Below are positions 12,671-21,904 of a stretch of 64,000 bases of DNA, in pieces. The translations under genes and the position numbers were made by a program. A model generated the notes under the pieces. It saw only the letters and a program-made list of their open reading frames with translations. It searched no databases and was not told the DNA's origin. The number at the start of each line of letters is the position of its first letter. Position 1 is the stretch's first letter. Where the stretch lies: contig NC_092577.1 in assembly GCF_037975245.1 (NCBI RefSeq), forward strand, positions 32,247,398 to 32,311,397, written 5' to 3'. Origin of the DNA: Apostichopus japonicus. Taxonomy: Eukaryota > Echinodermata > Holothuroidea > Aspidochirotida > Stichopodidae.

Positions 12671-12906
12671 GCTGTGGCTGGTGATGGAATTGGATTCAAC
12701 AATGTGGTGGCTGCAGACGATGCATCTCGAAGTACGATCACATTTGAAGGTACCATGCTGAATGATTTTGATTTTCAGCTGCTCTGTTACTGTATCCCTT
12801 CGGGTGATCCTCCTTATCTACTTTGTACTTTGTATTTGTACTTGTATTTGTTTTCTTGTGTTTCAGTTTTTCATTTTTATCTTTTACTCATCCCGCTGCT
12901 TTCACC

Positions 12907-15597
12907 ATGTCTCACCATTTTCTTTTGTTTCAGAAGCTCAGAAAATTGATGCAGAAATCCCAGCACTATTCTTTCCATCTTTCCAACTACAGGTTCTACT
13001 CTCTCTCCCGCATTATTCCCTCAGGTCTACAGGTTACACACCAACCAGCACTAGGGACACTCCCTCCAGGACTCCAGAGAGAGTGGAACCGAGTCTTACA
13101 CAGCACCTCCATCCGTCTCATAAACATCCTCACCAAACACTGCCAATCGTCCTTAGATAGCCTCAACGATGATATCCTGAGGCTGAAGCTTGAATTACAG
13201 CCATGCTGCACCGATGACGAATGGACTCAGTACACTAACAAAATTAACTTGTGTTTGTCTCAGCAGAACATTGAACTCACAGAAAGAAGAAATAAGAAAA
13301 TGACTGACCTTCAGAAAAGACGCAAACGTACCGCTTGCAACCGTTTTAGAAGGCCGCAGACTCCACCTGAGTCCGAACCACCATCCTCAACTGCAGTTGT
13401 TAACTTATCTTCTTCTACTCTTACCAGTGCAGACCTTAGGCTTCTCTCCAAAGGACTCAACTTCTGTCCTACTCCTCCAGCATTTGACCAAGCGGAACTG
13501 AGTCAAGATCTTACTCATTTCTTTCGCAGAATTCGCCTTCGTGAGTATTTCCTAGATGATCCACCAACTGAACGGGAACCCTTCTGCAAGAAAAGTTCTT
13601 GGATGCCTCCTAAGAACAGAGTCCCTGTTTTAGAAGCCTACACACAGGTCGTCAGCTCTGAGACTAACCAGTCAAACTCTCCTCTCCGCAGAACACACGA
13701 CAACCTTCCAAGAGATGAGCGTACAGCACTCTCCTCACTGATGTCTCGCAGTGACATTATCATCAAGCCAGCCGACAAAGGTTCTGCAGTTGTCATCCAG
13801 GATCGACAGGATTACATCAAGGAAGCCATGCGTCATCTCTCCAACAGTGATATTTACACTCTTCTTGATTCTGATCCCACAGATATTTTCTCCCAGCAGA
13901 TAAAACAGACCATCACTGATATGTACCAGCGGAACCAGATCTCTAAGAAGGCTGTTTCTTTCCTTTCTCCCACAGACTGTAAGGCAGCCAGGTTTTATCT
14001 CCTGCCCAAAATTCACAAGCCTGGTAACCCTGGTAGGCCTATCATCTCGGGCAATGGGTTCCCCACCGAGAAGATATCCTTGTTTGTGGACCACTTCATC
14101 AAACCTCTTGTTCCTCAGATTAATTCTTATATCCATGACACTCCAGATTTCCTCAGGAAACTTGAAGATATCAAAAACCAAATCCCCAGTACAGCCATCA
14201 TCGGTACTTTCGACGTCACTTCTCTGTACACTAACATCCCTCATGCTGAAGGTATCGCAGCCACGTGTGCAGCCCTGTCTAAGAAGGTCCACCCTTGTCC
14301 ACCCATCTCTGACATCAAAGCTCTCATGCAACAGGTTCTCACCAAAAACAACTTCACGTTCATGGACAAGCATTACCTTCAAAGACACGGGACTGCCATG
14401 GGAACCAGGATGGCTCCTTCCTTTGCATGTCTGTTTATGTCTAGCCTTGAAGAACGCATGCTCAGTACGGCTCCCTGCCGTCCCCTTATCTGGTGGCGCT
14501 ACATTGATGACATCTTCTTCATTTGGACCAGTGATGAGGATAGCCTGCTCACCTTCATCCATCACATCAATTCTTTCCACAGCACCATCAAATTCACCTC
14601 TGATTACTCTCACCAACAGGTTAACTTTCTCGATGTGACTGTTCGCAAGGAACACGGTTCTCTCTCTACAGACTTATACACCAAGCCCACAGACACACAC
14701 CAGTATCTCCATTCTTCAAGCTGCCATCCCCGTCACTGCAAGTCTGGAATTGCCTACAGTCAAGCACTTCGTCTTCGTCGCATTTGCTCTAACAATTCCT
14801 CTTTCATTCGCCATACAGATGCTTTGGAAAAACACCTTATTGCCAGGGGCCATAGTGCCAGAAGGGTGCGTGAAGCCATTCAGAGAGTCCGCTCCCTTTC
14901 CAGATCATCAACTTTGGCAGTGAAGGACAAAAAGGGACGAGATTGCGACAACAAGCTGCCCCTGGTTGTTACTTTCCACCCAAATCTTCCTCCCCTTCAG
15001 AAAATCACCTCTAACAACCACAACATTCTCCTCACTTCAGATAGACTCCAACGAGCCGTCCCTGAAAAACCCATCATCGCCTACAGACGACCACGCAACC
15101 TACGAGACCTTCTTGTACGTGCTGCTGTTCCACCTCTTACTTCTAACCCCACACCCATTCAGCATGGTACCTTCAAATGTGATCGTACTTCGAGATGCAT
15201 CGTCTGCAGCCACCACATTGTTGAATCCAATTCCATCACCAGCCACAGCATGCAACTCACACACAAGACTAAGGGTCACATCACTTGCACTACCACCAAT
15301 GTCATCTATCTGATCTCTTGTAGAGTTTGCGGCATCCAGTATGTTGGCGAAACCAAAACCACCCTCAAGAAGCGATTCTATGGTCACAGATCCACAGTCA
15401 ACACCATGAAGACTGAGACCCCAGTTGGAGAACATTTTAACCTTCCCAACCATACCATTAACGACATGTCCCTACAGGGGATTGAATCCTTAGGTAGCCG
15501 TCCTGACCTAGTACGAATCAGCAGAGAGAGGCTCTGGATGCAACGCCTTCGTACCATTCAACCTCATGGGCTGAACATTCAGGAAGGACATGACTAA
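12907..15597 (+). CDS. Penelope-like element reverse transcriptase with GIY-YIG endonuclease
   Basis: An intact 896-codon frame from ATG at 12907. The frame stays open upstream to about 12823, without another ATG. A CTTTTGTTTCAG just after the ATG could be a splice acceptor, so the true N-terminus is uncertain. The protein copies element RNA into DNA at a nicked target. Visible parts: ADKG near residue 289-292; YLLPKIHKPG further on; reverse transcriptase motif A DVTSLYTNIP with Asp436; a motif B region HGTAMGTRMAPSFA; motif C YIDD at 532-535; and FLDV after it. A short Cys/His cluster follows (Cys758, Cys764, Cys767, His769). The C-terminal GIY-YIG nuclease has Tyr801, YVGET at 812-816, Arg823 and His827, with Glu842 as the likely metal ligand. 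No stop or frameshift is seen, so it may be recently active. Confidence 0.93.
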   Translation: MSHHFLLFQKLRKLMQKSQHYSFHLSNYRFYSLSRIIPSGLQVTHQPALGTLPPGLQREWNRVLHSTSIRLINILTKHCQSSLDSLNDDILRLKLELQPCCTDDEWTQYTNKINLCLSQQNIELTERRNKKMTDLQKRRKRTACNRFRRPQTPPESEPPSSTAVVNLSSSTLTSADLRLLSKGLNFCPTPPAFDQAELSQDLTHFFRRIRLREYFLDDPPTEREPFCKKSSWMPPKNRVPVLEAYTQVVSSETNQSNSPLRRTHDNLPRDERTALSSLMSRSDIIIKPADKGSAVVIQDRQDYIKEAMRHLSNSDIYTLLDSDPTDIFSQQIKQTITDMYQRNQISKKAVSFLSPTDCKAARFYLLPKIHKPGNPGRPIISGNGFPTEKISLFVDHFIKPLVPQINSYIHDTPDFLRKLEDIKNQIPSTAIIGTFDVTSLYTNIPHAEGIAATCAALSKKVHPCPPISDIKALMQQVLTKNNFTFMDKHYLQRHGTAMGTRMAPSFACLFMSSLEERMLSTAPCRPLIWWRYIDDIFFIWTSDEDSLLTFIHHINSFHSTIKFTSDYSHQQVNFLDVTVRKEHGSLSTDLYTKPTDTHQYLHSSSCHPRHCKSGIAYSQALRLRRICSNNSSFIRHTDALEKHLIARGHSARRVREAIQRVRSLSRSSTLAVKDKKGRDCDNKLPLVVTFHPNLPPLQKITSNNHNILLTSDRLQRAVPEKPIIAYRRPRNLRDLLVRAAVPPLTSNPTPIQHGTFKCDRTSRCIVCSHHIVESNSITSHSMQLTHKTKGHITCTTTNVIYLISCRVCGIQYVGETKTTLKKRFYGHRSTVNTMKTETPVGEHFNLPNHTINDMSLQGIESLGSRPDLVRISRERLWMQRLRTIQPHGLNIQEGHD

Positions 15598-15963
15598 CTT
15601 TCCTCTGTTCCCTACTCCTTCTCCCCTTTCTCCCTCCCCCCCCCCCCTTTCACTCTTCTTCTCACAGCTCTCTTCCCCTCCATATTTCTTCACACCTTTC
15701 TGTCTTTGTCCCTCTCCAGTTTATTCCTTACCCTGTGCCTTTAATCCTCTCTTTGTCCCTCCACAGTTTATCTCCTTCCTCTTCTCTTCTCCTGTTGCTT
15801 TCTACTTATAATCCCCTTTCATCCATCTCATTGTGTTCACCTTGCTCATTAACCTGTCTGTATTCTGTGCGTGTTTTTGTCCCCTCTGTTACTGTAACTT
15901 GTCATTTAGCCTCTGAAGAAGATCCTGCTAGGATCGAAACGTCAGGCCAATTTACTTTTACAC
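15157..15963 (+). repeat. Right arm of about 0.8-kb inverted repeat
   Basis: The 3' part of the plus-strand Penelope-like copy. It is the near-perfect reverse complement of 11955-12763, so the whole insertion could form a large cruciform with a loop of about 2.4 kb. Confidence 0.92.
15909..15947 (+). ncRNA. Hammerhead ribozyme motif of the Penelope-like element
   Basis: Helix I strand GCCT (15909-15912), core CTGAAGA (15913-15919, matching CUGANGA), one extra A, helix II GATCCT (15921-15926), loop GCT, AGGATC (15930-15935), core GAAA (15936-15939), then C and GTC (15941-15943). Predicted cleavage follows 15943. The next bases, AGGC (15944-15947), pair with helix I, with further pairs beyond a mismatch. 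Helix III would be only ACGT, which is self-complementary, so activity may need a dimer. Hammerheads are established in this element class; activity here is inferred. Confidence 0.75.
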
Positions 15964-15974
15964 AATGAAAACGA
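15960..15974. repeat. Right target-site duplication of the Penelope-like insertion
   Basis: ACACAATGAAAACGA, identical to 11859-11873. The first bases also match the element's own TTTTACAC end, so the exact edge is ambiguous by a few bases. Confidence 0.9.
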
Positions 15975-16785
15975 GTGCGATATAAACAAAATTAAACATC
16001 AAAGGAGTGACTATGATTCAATTTCACAGCATTTATGTAGAATGGTGTGAGTGATGTTAGGGTGAAGGGGGGCTGGGAGGGGGGCTGGAGTTAATACGAA
16101 TGCTCTCTATCTAAAGAAAATCCTTTGGCATTATCTCAATTCCAACTAACCGGTTAAACGATGACGTAATACATTATCGCTGTTGCCTACGGTCGGTGTG
16201 AGGATTGGAATTGTCCAATTCTTCTTCTTCAGCAGCGGTTCCCTTCATCTTGTGGTTTTCTTCCTTGTTCTACGCGATCACACTCCTCATTGTGTGCTAT
16301 CTGCCATTGTTACCAGTTGACATATGTTCCTTCATCTCGACAATTCACCAATTAAGACGTCTGAGAGAAAATAGCCCTAAAGTGCCCAACTGTATCGATT
16401 TTGTTGCACTTTCTGAGTCAAAGCCATTCTTTTTATGCTTGGATGTTGAAGAGCATGAAATAAACTATACTGATGCATGGACTAAAAATCTGGAGGATTG
16501 AAGAGTGATTTATGGTATTTTAGAAAATCTTGGGTGAAACAAGAAGATTCCGCAGCGACAGCTGGCAGGTGGGAAGGGGGAGTACTATGATAAACTTCTA
16601 GCTCAAAATCGAAACGGTCATGGTGGCAAAAGTTGAATGTTTTATGATAGCCCCAGCCATCAGCTATCATATGGTGGGTAGGACATGCCAGTTAAAACCT
16701 TTTATCGAGCTTGGAAAGTGACGAGTTAAGTATGTAAGTCAATGGGAGCAATACATTGTGGTGCAATAACTTATGTGGAGACCTC

Positions 16786-16816
16786 TGAAGATCCTGCCGA
16801 GATCGAATCGTCTAGA
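16786..16816 (+). ncRNA. Degenerate hammerhead-like end of duplicated unit, copy 1
   Basis: CCTCTGAAGATCCTG, CGAGATCGAA and TCGTC align with the Penelope-like hammerhead at 15909-15947 but lack three bases in helix II and have GAAT in place of GAAA. It is probably an inactive relic. It suggests that the duplicated unit itself contains the end of an old Penelope-like element. Confidence 0.4.
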
Positions 16817-16817
16817 T

Positions 16818-17003
16818 CAGGGGTGGGCAACCTTTTTGAATGAATGGGCCAGATAAAAGGAGTGAAAATTGACTGGGCCGCACGTAACCAATGACCTGCT
16901 GTTGATTTCAAACCTTTGATTCCGAGGACTTTCAAGCAACAGGTGTGTGTATTTAATCAGTGTATTAACAAAAACATGTCAATACAGTACAGTTGATAAG
17001 TAA
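16818..17003. mobile_element. hAT-like element, left end only
   Basis: It starts CAGGGGTGGGCAACCTTTTT, a typical hAT-type terminus, directly after GTCTAGAT (16810-16817). No matching right terminus or second GTCTAGAT is seen before copy 2 of the duplicated unit begins, so the right end has been lost, probably when the units were joined. Confidence 0.7.
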
Positions 17004-18132
17004 TGAATACATTGAGTCATCCAGTCGCTACTAAGCCTTCCACCGATCAGAGCTCAGCGACTCCAAAGCATTGCAAACACTAATGCAACCCTTTTAAAGG
17101 TTTTTACGTATAATCGTATCATTGATTGGTCAATCTATACACACAGACATAATTAACATATTCAATAGAAAAGTCAACAACGCTGGAATTAAACTTGAAG
17201 TACAGAGATGACTAAATTCTGGAATTTCTTCTCACATTTTTTTCAACTTGAGTACAACATCCCGTTTTTTGCGTAAAGTTGGTAGGTAATAACTAAGTAA
17301 GGAAGAATTCATTAACATTATTGATGCAAACTCCAGCCGGGCTGATCGAGAACTATCACTCAGTGACTATCTGTACTAAAAGTGTACACTGACATCCTAA
17401 GACGTTTGTGTGGTAAACTTAGCCGTTGGGTGTCATAAAAACCTTTAAAAGTTAAAGGAAGGTCCAAAACTTCGATTCTTGCTAACATCACAAGAAATTT
17501 CTGCCATTGTGTTAAGATATACTATATCAAACAATATTAATGCCCTAATACAGACTCTGATCTTTCCCGACCTCTCACCCATGTCAGGCTTTGTCTCCAC
17601 ACCCCTACCCAACCCCCAACTCCGCCGGCAGCTTCCACCCATAAGTAGGATCTCGATACCCATAGCTAGGTCTCTCTTTCATTCCCTACCATGGCGACGT
17701 CTCCCCTGCTCTTTTTTGATCCTGACGGTATCACCCTTCTAAAGTGTTTATTGGTCCATCCAGCTTCTACCCATGTTTATATCATCCCTCCTACTCCGAC
17801 CCATGGTGAGGTCTCCGTTCACCCCCCCCCCCCCCGGCAATACCCTCCAAACACACACACCTATGGTTATAGGTTTCTTATTTCCTTCCATGGTCATACC
17901 TTTCTGTACCCCTCCCAACCATGGCTAGGTCTTTTTTTTTTGCTTTTAAGCTCATCAGTTTCGCCTCCAATCTTTTATATTTCACTAAGAACTTCAAAAC
18001 TACAATCCCATGTTGGTATCGACCAAAGCAATTCATTCTAACACAATGAAAACGAGTGCGATATAAACACAATTGAACATCAAAGGAGTGACTATGATTC
18101 AATTTCACAGCATTTATGTAGAATGGTGTGAG

Positions 18133-18428
18133 CAGGCGCGTAGCCAGGAATTTACCAAGGGAGGGGCGAAAGTGTAGATTCGGCATTTTAAACTATCTAA
18201 GCGTAGCGCCACGATGATTGGCGCGAAGCGTACAAGAAAATTTTGGCTGAAAATGCCTCCCAGATCGCAGGAAATGGCACTTCCCTGGCCTTGTAAGTTG
18301 CATCTTAGCATTTTCTCTTTTGAAAATACTAGCGATATCATAAAAACATTTAAAAAATATTTTAAAATATGCTCAAGGGGGGGGGGGGGGGGCGGCTGCC
18401 CCCTTCGCCCCCCTTGGCTACGCGCCTG
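18133..18428. mobile_element. Non-autonomous hAT-like element, 296 bp
   Basis: Terminal inverted repeats CAGGCGCGTAGCCAGG and, on the right, the reverse complement of CAGGCGCGTAGCCAAGG. The flanks are an exact 8-bp duplication GGTGTGAG (18125-18132 and 18429-18436). Copy 1 has the empty site GGTGTGAGTGATG near 16044. The interior contains a G run and GC-rich blocks also found in the element at 20246-21488. There is no coding capacity. Confidence 0.94.
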
Positions 18429-19184
18429 GGTGTGAGTGATGTTAGGGTGAAGGGGGGCTGTGAGGGGGGCTGGAGTTAATACGAATGCTCTCTATCTAAA
18501 GAAAATCCTTTGGCATTATCTCAATTCCAACTAACCGGTTAAACGATGACGTAATACATTATCGGTGTTGCCTATACGGTCGGTGTGAGGATTGGAATTG
18601 TCCAATTCTTCTTCTTCAGCAGCGCCGGGTTCCCTTCATCTTGTGGTTTTCTTCCTTGTTCTACGCGATCACACTCCTCATTGTGTGCTATCTGCCATTG
18701 TTACCAGTTGACATATGTTCCTCTCGACAATTCACCAATTAAGACGTCTGAGAGAAAATAGCCCTAAAGTGCCCAACTGTATCGATTTTGTTGCACTTTC
18801 TGAGTCAAAGCCATTCTTTTTATGCTTGGATGTTGAAGAGGATGAAATAAACTACTGATGGTCTACAAATCTGGAGGATTGAAGGTGATTTAAGGTATTT
18901 TAGCAAATCTTGGGTAAAGTAAGAAGATTCCGCAGCGACAGCTGGCAGGTGGGAAGGGTAGCACCATGCTTAACTTTGAGTTCCTCTGGCTCATAATCTA
19001 AACAAAACGGTCATGATGGCAAAAGTTGAATGTGTTGTCATAGCCCCAGCCATTAGCTATCATATGGTAGGTAGGACATGTCAGTTGAATACTTCTATCT
19101 ATGCTCTATCGGCCTTGGAAAGTAACGAGTTTAGTGTGTAAGTCAACGGGAGCAATACATTGTGGTGCAATACCTTATGTGGAG

Positions 19185-19219
19185 ACCTCTGAAGATCCTG
19201 CTGAGATCGAATCGTCTAG
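19185..19219 (+). ncRNA. Degenerate hammerhead-like end of duplicated unit, copy 2
   Basis: CCTCTGAAGATCCTG, CTGAGATCGAATCGTC: the same altered form as at 16786-16816, with GAAT for GAAA. Its presence in both copies shows that the change predates the duplication. Confidence 0.4.
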
Positions 19220-19221
19220 AT

Positions 19222-19665
19222 CAGGGTTTCCCTAACTTTATCCCCCACGAACCCCCCCCCCCCCCCCAACTTGTGAATGTCAGAGTTGTCCAAGAACCCC
19301 CAACTTTTCGAGACTCGATCTGAGTCATTATTATACTATAATACGCATAACAGTGCGTCGTAAAAGATCGAGTTCATAGTGTAATATTGCAATGTAAAAA
19401 AAACAAAAGAGATGAACAAATATTTCATAATTCAGTTAATCATCACATGCACGATACGGTACTACTATGGCAACATATGCGTATGGAACGTGAAATGAGT
19501 CTGTCTATAGATACGACTTTTGTACATTACTAAATTATATGATATATCAGACTTTAATTCAACAAAATGTACTCTAGTTTTGACTTTCAGGATCGTCTCA
19601 TGAACCCCCTGGGATGGACTCACGCACCTCATGGGGGTTCATGCACCCCAGTTAGGGAACCCCTG
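19222..19665. mobile_element. Non-autonomous hAT-like element, 444 bp
   Basis: It begins CAGGGTTTCCCTAACTTT. The right end, GTTAGGGAACCCCTG, is its inverted counterpart. The flanks are an exact 8-bp duplication GTCTAGAT (19214-19221 and 19666-19673). The inverted repeats extend further with mismatches, including a shared GAACCCCC-type block. No transposase frame is present. Confidence 0.93.
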
Positions 19666-19673
19666 GTCTAGAT

Positions 19674-20237
19674 CCTCTAATATTAATGCCATAAATCTAC
19701 CCTACAGGGTTGGATCCAGTGAGAGGGCTTTGGAGACACTTCCCTCTTCTGAGATTGAAGAGGAGATGAGTGGGTGAATGGGAGAGAGTGTCATCTTCTT
19801 TAGCTGTCTAGCACATATGTATGTTGTAGCAGTCTCCATTATCTCGAACGGGGCCGGAGAGAGGCTTTTGGCATTAAAACTGAGAGAGTTTCTCCTACTT
19901 CAGAGTTCATCTCGAGGATTACGTACACAATATGCATTCAAAGGTTACTTCTGGTATACAAATCGATCATTTCTAACTACATCAACAATGGGAAATCCCC
20001 AAGTGGCAACAATTAAAGGATTTCAGTTTATGTTGTGTACCTATGGAAGGTAACTTGGAAAGAGGACATTTGTAAACAAGGCAAACGAGATTTGAAAAAA
20101 AAAACTATGATCATTGGATGATGGCAGGAAAAGGCCTTTAGAAATCATGTATTTGTTTCATATTTTCATTATGGATATGCATTTGGCGTGTCCTATTGCT
20201 CCATGCAAAATGTGTCTCTTCATGACCGTGAACTGTA
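19674..20237. other. Spacer between hAT-like elements; nothing recognised
   Basis: An open frame of about 90 codons starts near 19778 but has no recognisable features. No repeat boundary or RNA gene is seen. Confidence 0.45.
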
Positions 20238-20245
20238 TCCCATAT

Positions 20246-21488
20246 CAGTGGCGGCGGAACCGGGGGTGCTTGGGGGGGCTCAGCCCCCCCAATGAAAAAG
20301 TTGAGGGGGCAAATGCATGATAAGCCCCCCAATATTTACCAAGGCTCCGAAACGTGCATCTGCCCATTTTTTTAATGCATACTTGTCGATCTGTCCGATG
20401 CACACGTATACTACATAGGTGTAATAATTAAATATGATAATTGATTGTCTGTATCATGCCTCATCGAATGTTAGTGTTTTAAATAAGAGGGTAATAAGCG
20501 AAACGCTACACTCATGAACATTTGCGTTTACACTACGAGTACACGCAAGGCGTGGAACATGGCTTTATTTTTAAACGCAATCAATTATTAAACGAACAAA
20601 AACACAATATTAGCATTTCACCTGTACTGTATAGGGTACATGCATTCATGACATGATGACAGTGCTAGGTCATAGAAATTTGTTGGCAACTGCACATGGT
20701 TTTGGAATTACCCATTTGTTGACATTAAGAAATGCTTTCTGTTTTTTTCTTATGACATTTATTTAATTCAGGGCGTCGGAGCCGGTACGGGCAGGTCCGG
20801 CGAACGCCGGACCAATATTCACGACGCAAAAAAAAAGTTTAAAAAAAGTAGGACTAAAATATGGGAAAACAAATTCTCGGAGGTATATGTTTCAATAATT
20901 TTCAATAATGATGACGGCAAGTAGGCTAAATGTGACTACTCTGGCATGGCAGGGGTCTTGTTTTCAAGCTCGGGAAGTGCCATTTCCTGCAATCTGGGAG
21001 GCATATTTTCAAAATTTTCTCCATTACGCTACGCGCCAACCATGGTGGCGCGTAGCGTAGTTTGACCTACCAAACGTCCCCTGATAATTATGATAGTTGG
21101 CCACATTCTGAACCGCCGTACCAATCAAAAATAGCTTCCGACGCCCTTGTAATTATTGCATTTAATTGCAAGTAGTAATTTACTACACTCAAAAACGTCT
21201 CTGCGAGTACACGTCGAGTATACTCTCTTAAAACACCATCGAATATACAAATTACAATGCTTTTACACATTTTTACGTGCAATCTGAGAAATTGCAGGCT
21301 TGAGACCCATGTTTTAGGGCTAAGTATTCGCAGCATGAAACACTCGGTAAGTGCCGTTTCCGGCCATCTAGGGGGTTTGAAAAACCCAAAATTTTCTTGT
21401 ACGCTCCGCGCCAACCGATGGTGGCGCTCCGCTTAGATAGTCTCCACATATTAGCCCCCCCAATAATTTTTCCGTTCCGCCGCGCCTG
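20246..21488. mobile_element. Composite hAT-like element, 1,243 bp
   Basis: The left end CAGTGGCGGCGGAACCGG and the right end (reverse complement CAGGCGCGGCGGAACGG) form terminal inverted repeats, followed inwards by matching CCCCCCCAAT blocks. The flanks are an exact 8-bp duplication TCCCATAT (20238-20245 and 21489-21496). The interior shows two blocks (20965-21070 and 21345-21440) related in reverse orientation to part of the 296-bp element at 18133. One of these lies in a nested insertion. No transposase is seen. Confidence 0.9.
20769..21149. mobile_element. Nested hAT-like element, about 381 bp
   Basis: It starts CAGGGCGTCGGAGCC and ends with the inverted form (reverse complement CAAGGGCGTCGGAAGC). 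It lies inside the larger element. The flanking AT-rich bases (ATTTAATT and TAATTATT) match only partly, so the boundaries are less sure than for its neighbours. Confidence 0.65.
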
Positions 21489-21818
21489 TCCCATATAGCC
21501 TAAGGTTCCTTGTGGCGTATAGTTTTATATTGCTCTCAATAATTGTGTCATTGGAATGCCGCCACCAAATGAACCTATAACCCGAGTTATTTTTGAGAGC
21601 AGTATTTGATAACGCGGACTTCTCAATTCTGTATTGTACATACACATGTGTATTAATGCTATGTATCAAGGGATAACGTACCCTGAGGATTTTTAACCGT
21701 AATTGAGGGTGCCATTGTGAGCGATAAAATGACGTCATACAAATTTCGGCGAACGTCTCAAATCATTGAACAAAAATAGTCGAACCTTTTCAATAAAGAA
21801 CGACAAAACCAAACATAT

Positions 21819-21904
21819 CAATAATGTCTGGAAATAAATATTGGTTTGACAAAACAGAGATACCAATAATGTCTGGAAATAAATATTGGTTTTGACAAAA
21901 CAGA
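21819..21904. repeat. 45-bp direct repeat, two copies
   Basis: CAATAATGTCTGGAAATAAA and the sequence after it occur twice, 45 bp apart, the second with one extra T. A recent local duplication. Confidence 0.85.

Larger units (their letters stand above)
11955..12763 (-). repeat. Left arm of about 0.8-kb inverted repeat (3' end of Penelope-like element)
   Basis: This is the reverse complement of 15157-15963. The minus-strand frame at 12323-12670 encodes the same 115 C-terminal residues as the plus-strand copy, including the GIY-YIG core. A homopolymer run near 12270 differs slightly in length from its partner near 15640. Confidence 0.93.
11874..15959 (+). mobile_element. Penelope-like retroelement with inverted partial copy (4.1 kb)
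   Basis: A single insertion bounded by a 15-bp target-site duplication. Left to right it contains an inverted, 5'-truncated copy of the element's 3' end (11874-12763, minus strand) and then a long plus-strand copy (12764 to about 15963) carrying the full reverse transcriptase/GIY-YIG frame. The plus-strand copy stops about 60 bp short of the 3' end seen in the inverted copy and in the fragment at 40.8 kb. The left edge, read on the minus strand, ends in a T/A-rich TTTTTA-repeat tail. Inverted or tandem partial copies are typical of this retroelement class. An intact frame and near-identical arms argue for a recent insertion. Confidence 0.93.
10435..16817. repeat. Duplicated unit, copy 1 (interrupted by two insertions)
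   Basis: Starting at GAATGCATTGAGTCATC and ending at GTCTAGAT, this matches 17004-19221 along its length. Removing the hAT-like element (383 bp plus an 8-bp duplication) and the Penelope-like insertion (4,086 bp plus a 15-bp duplication) leaves about 1,891 bp, against about 1,914 bp for copy 2 without its own insertion. Both copies have many small indels, so the duplication is older than the insertions. No intact gene is shared by the two copies. Confidence 0.9.
17004..19221. repeat. Duplicated unit, copy 2
   Basis: It matches 10435-16817 minus that copy's insertions. It holds the empty sites for the hAT-like element (AACAATAT near 17531) and for the Penelope-like insertion (18041-18055), and carries its own insertion at 18133-18428. 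It ends in GTCTAGAT (19214-19221). It contains only short open frames, which are not shared with copy 1. Confidence 0.9.

Noticed and set aside
12467-12949. A 160-codon frame on the plus strand, and its mirror at 15100-15453 on the minus strand
   Set aside because: Antisense of the GIY-YIG end in the two inverted arms. It does not start with ATG in a sensible context and has no features of its own.
13735-14655. A 306-codon frame on the minus strand
   Set aside because: Shadow of the reverse transcriptase gene on the opposite strand; no motifs.
16205-16501. A 98-codon frame with a hydrophobic start in duplicated unit copy 1
   Set aside because: It begins with TTG, and the matching stretch of copy 2 (about 18603-18895) has several indels that break the frame, so it is not under coding constraint.
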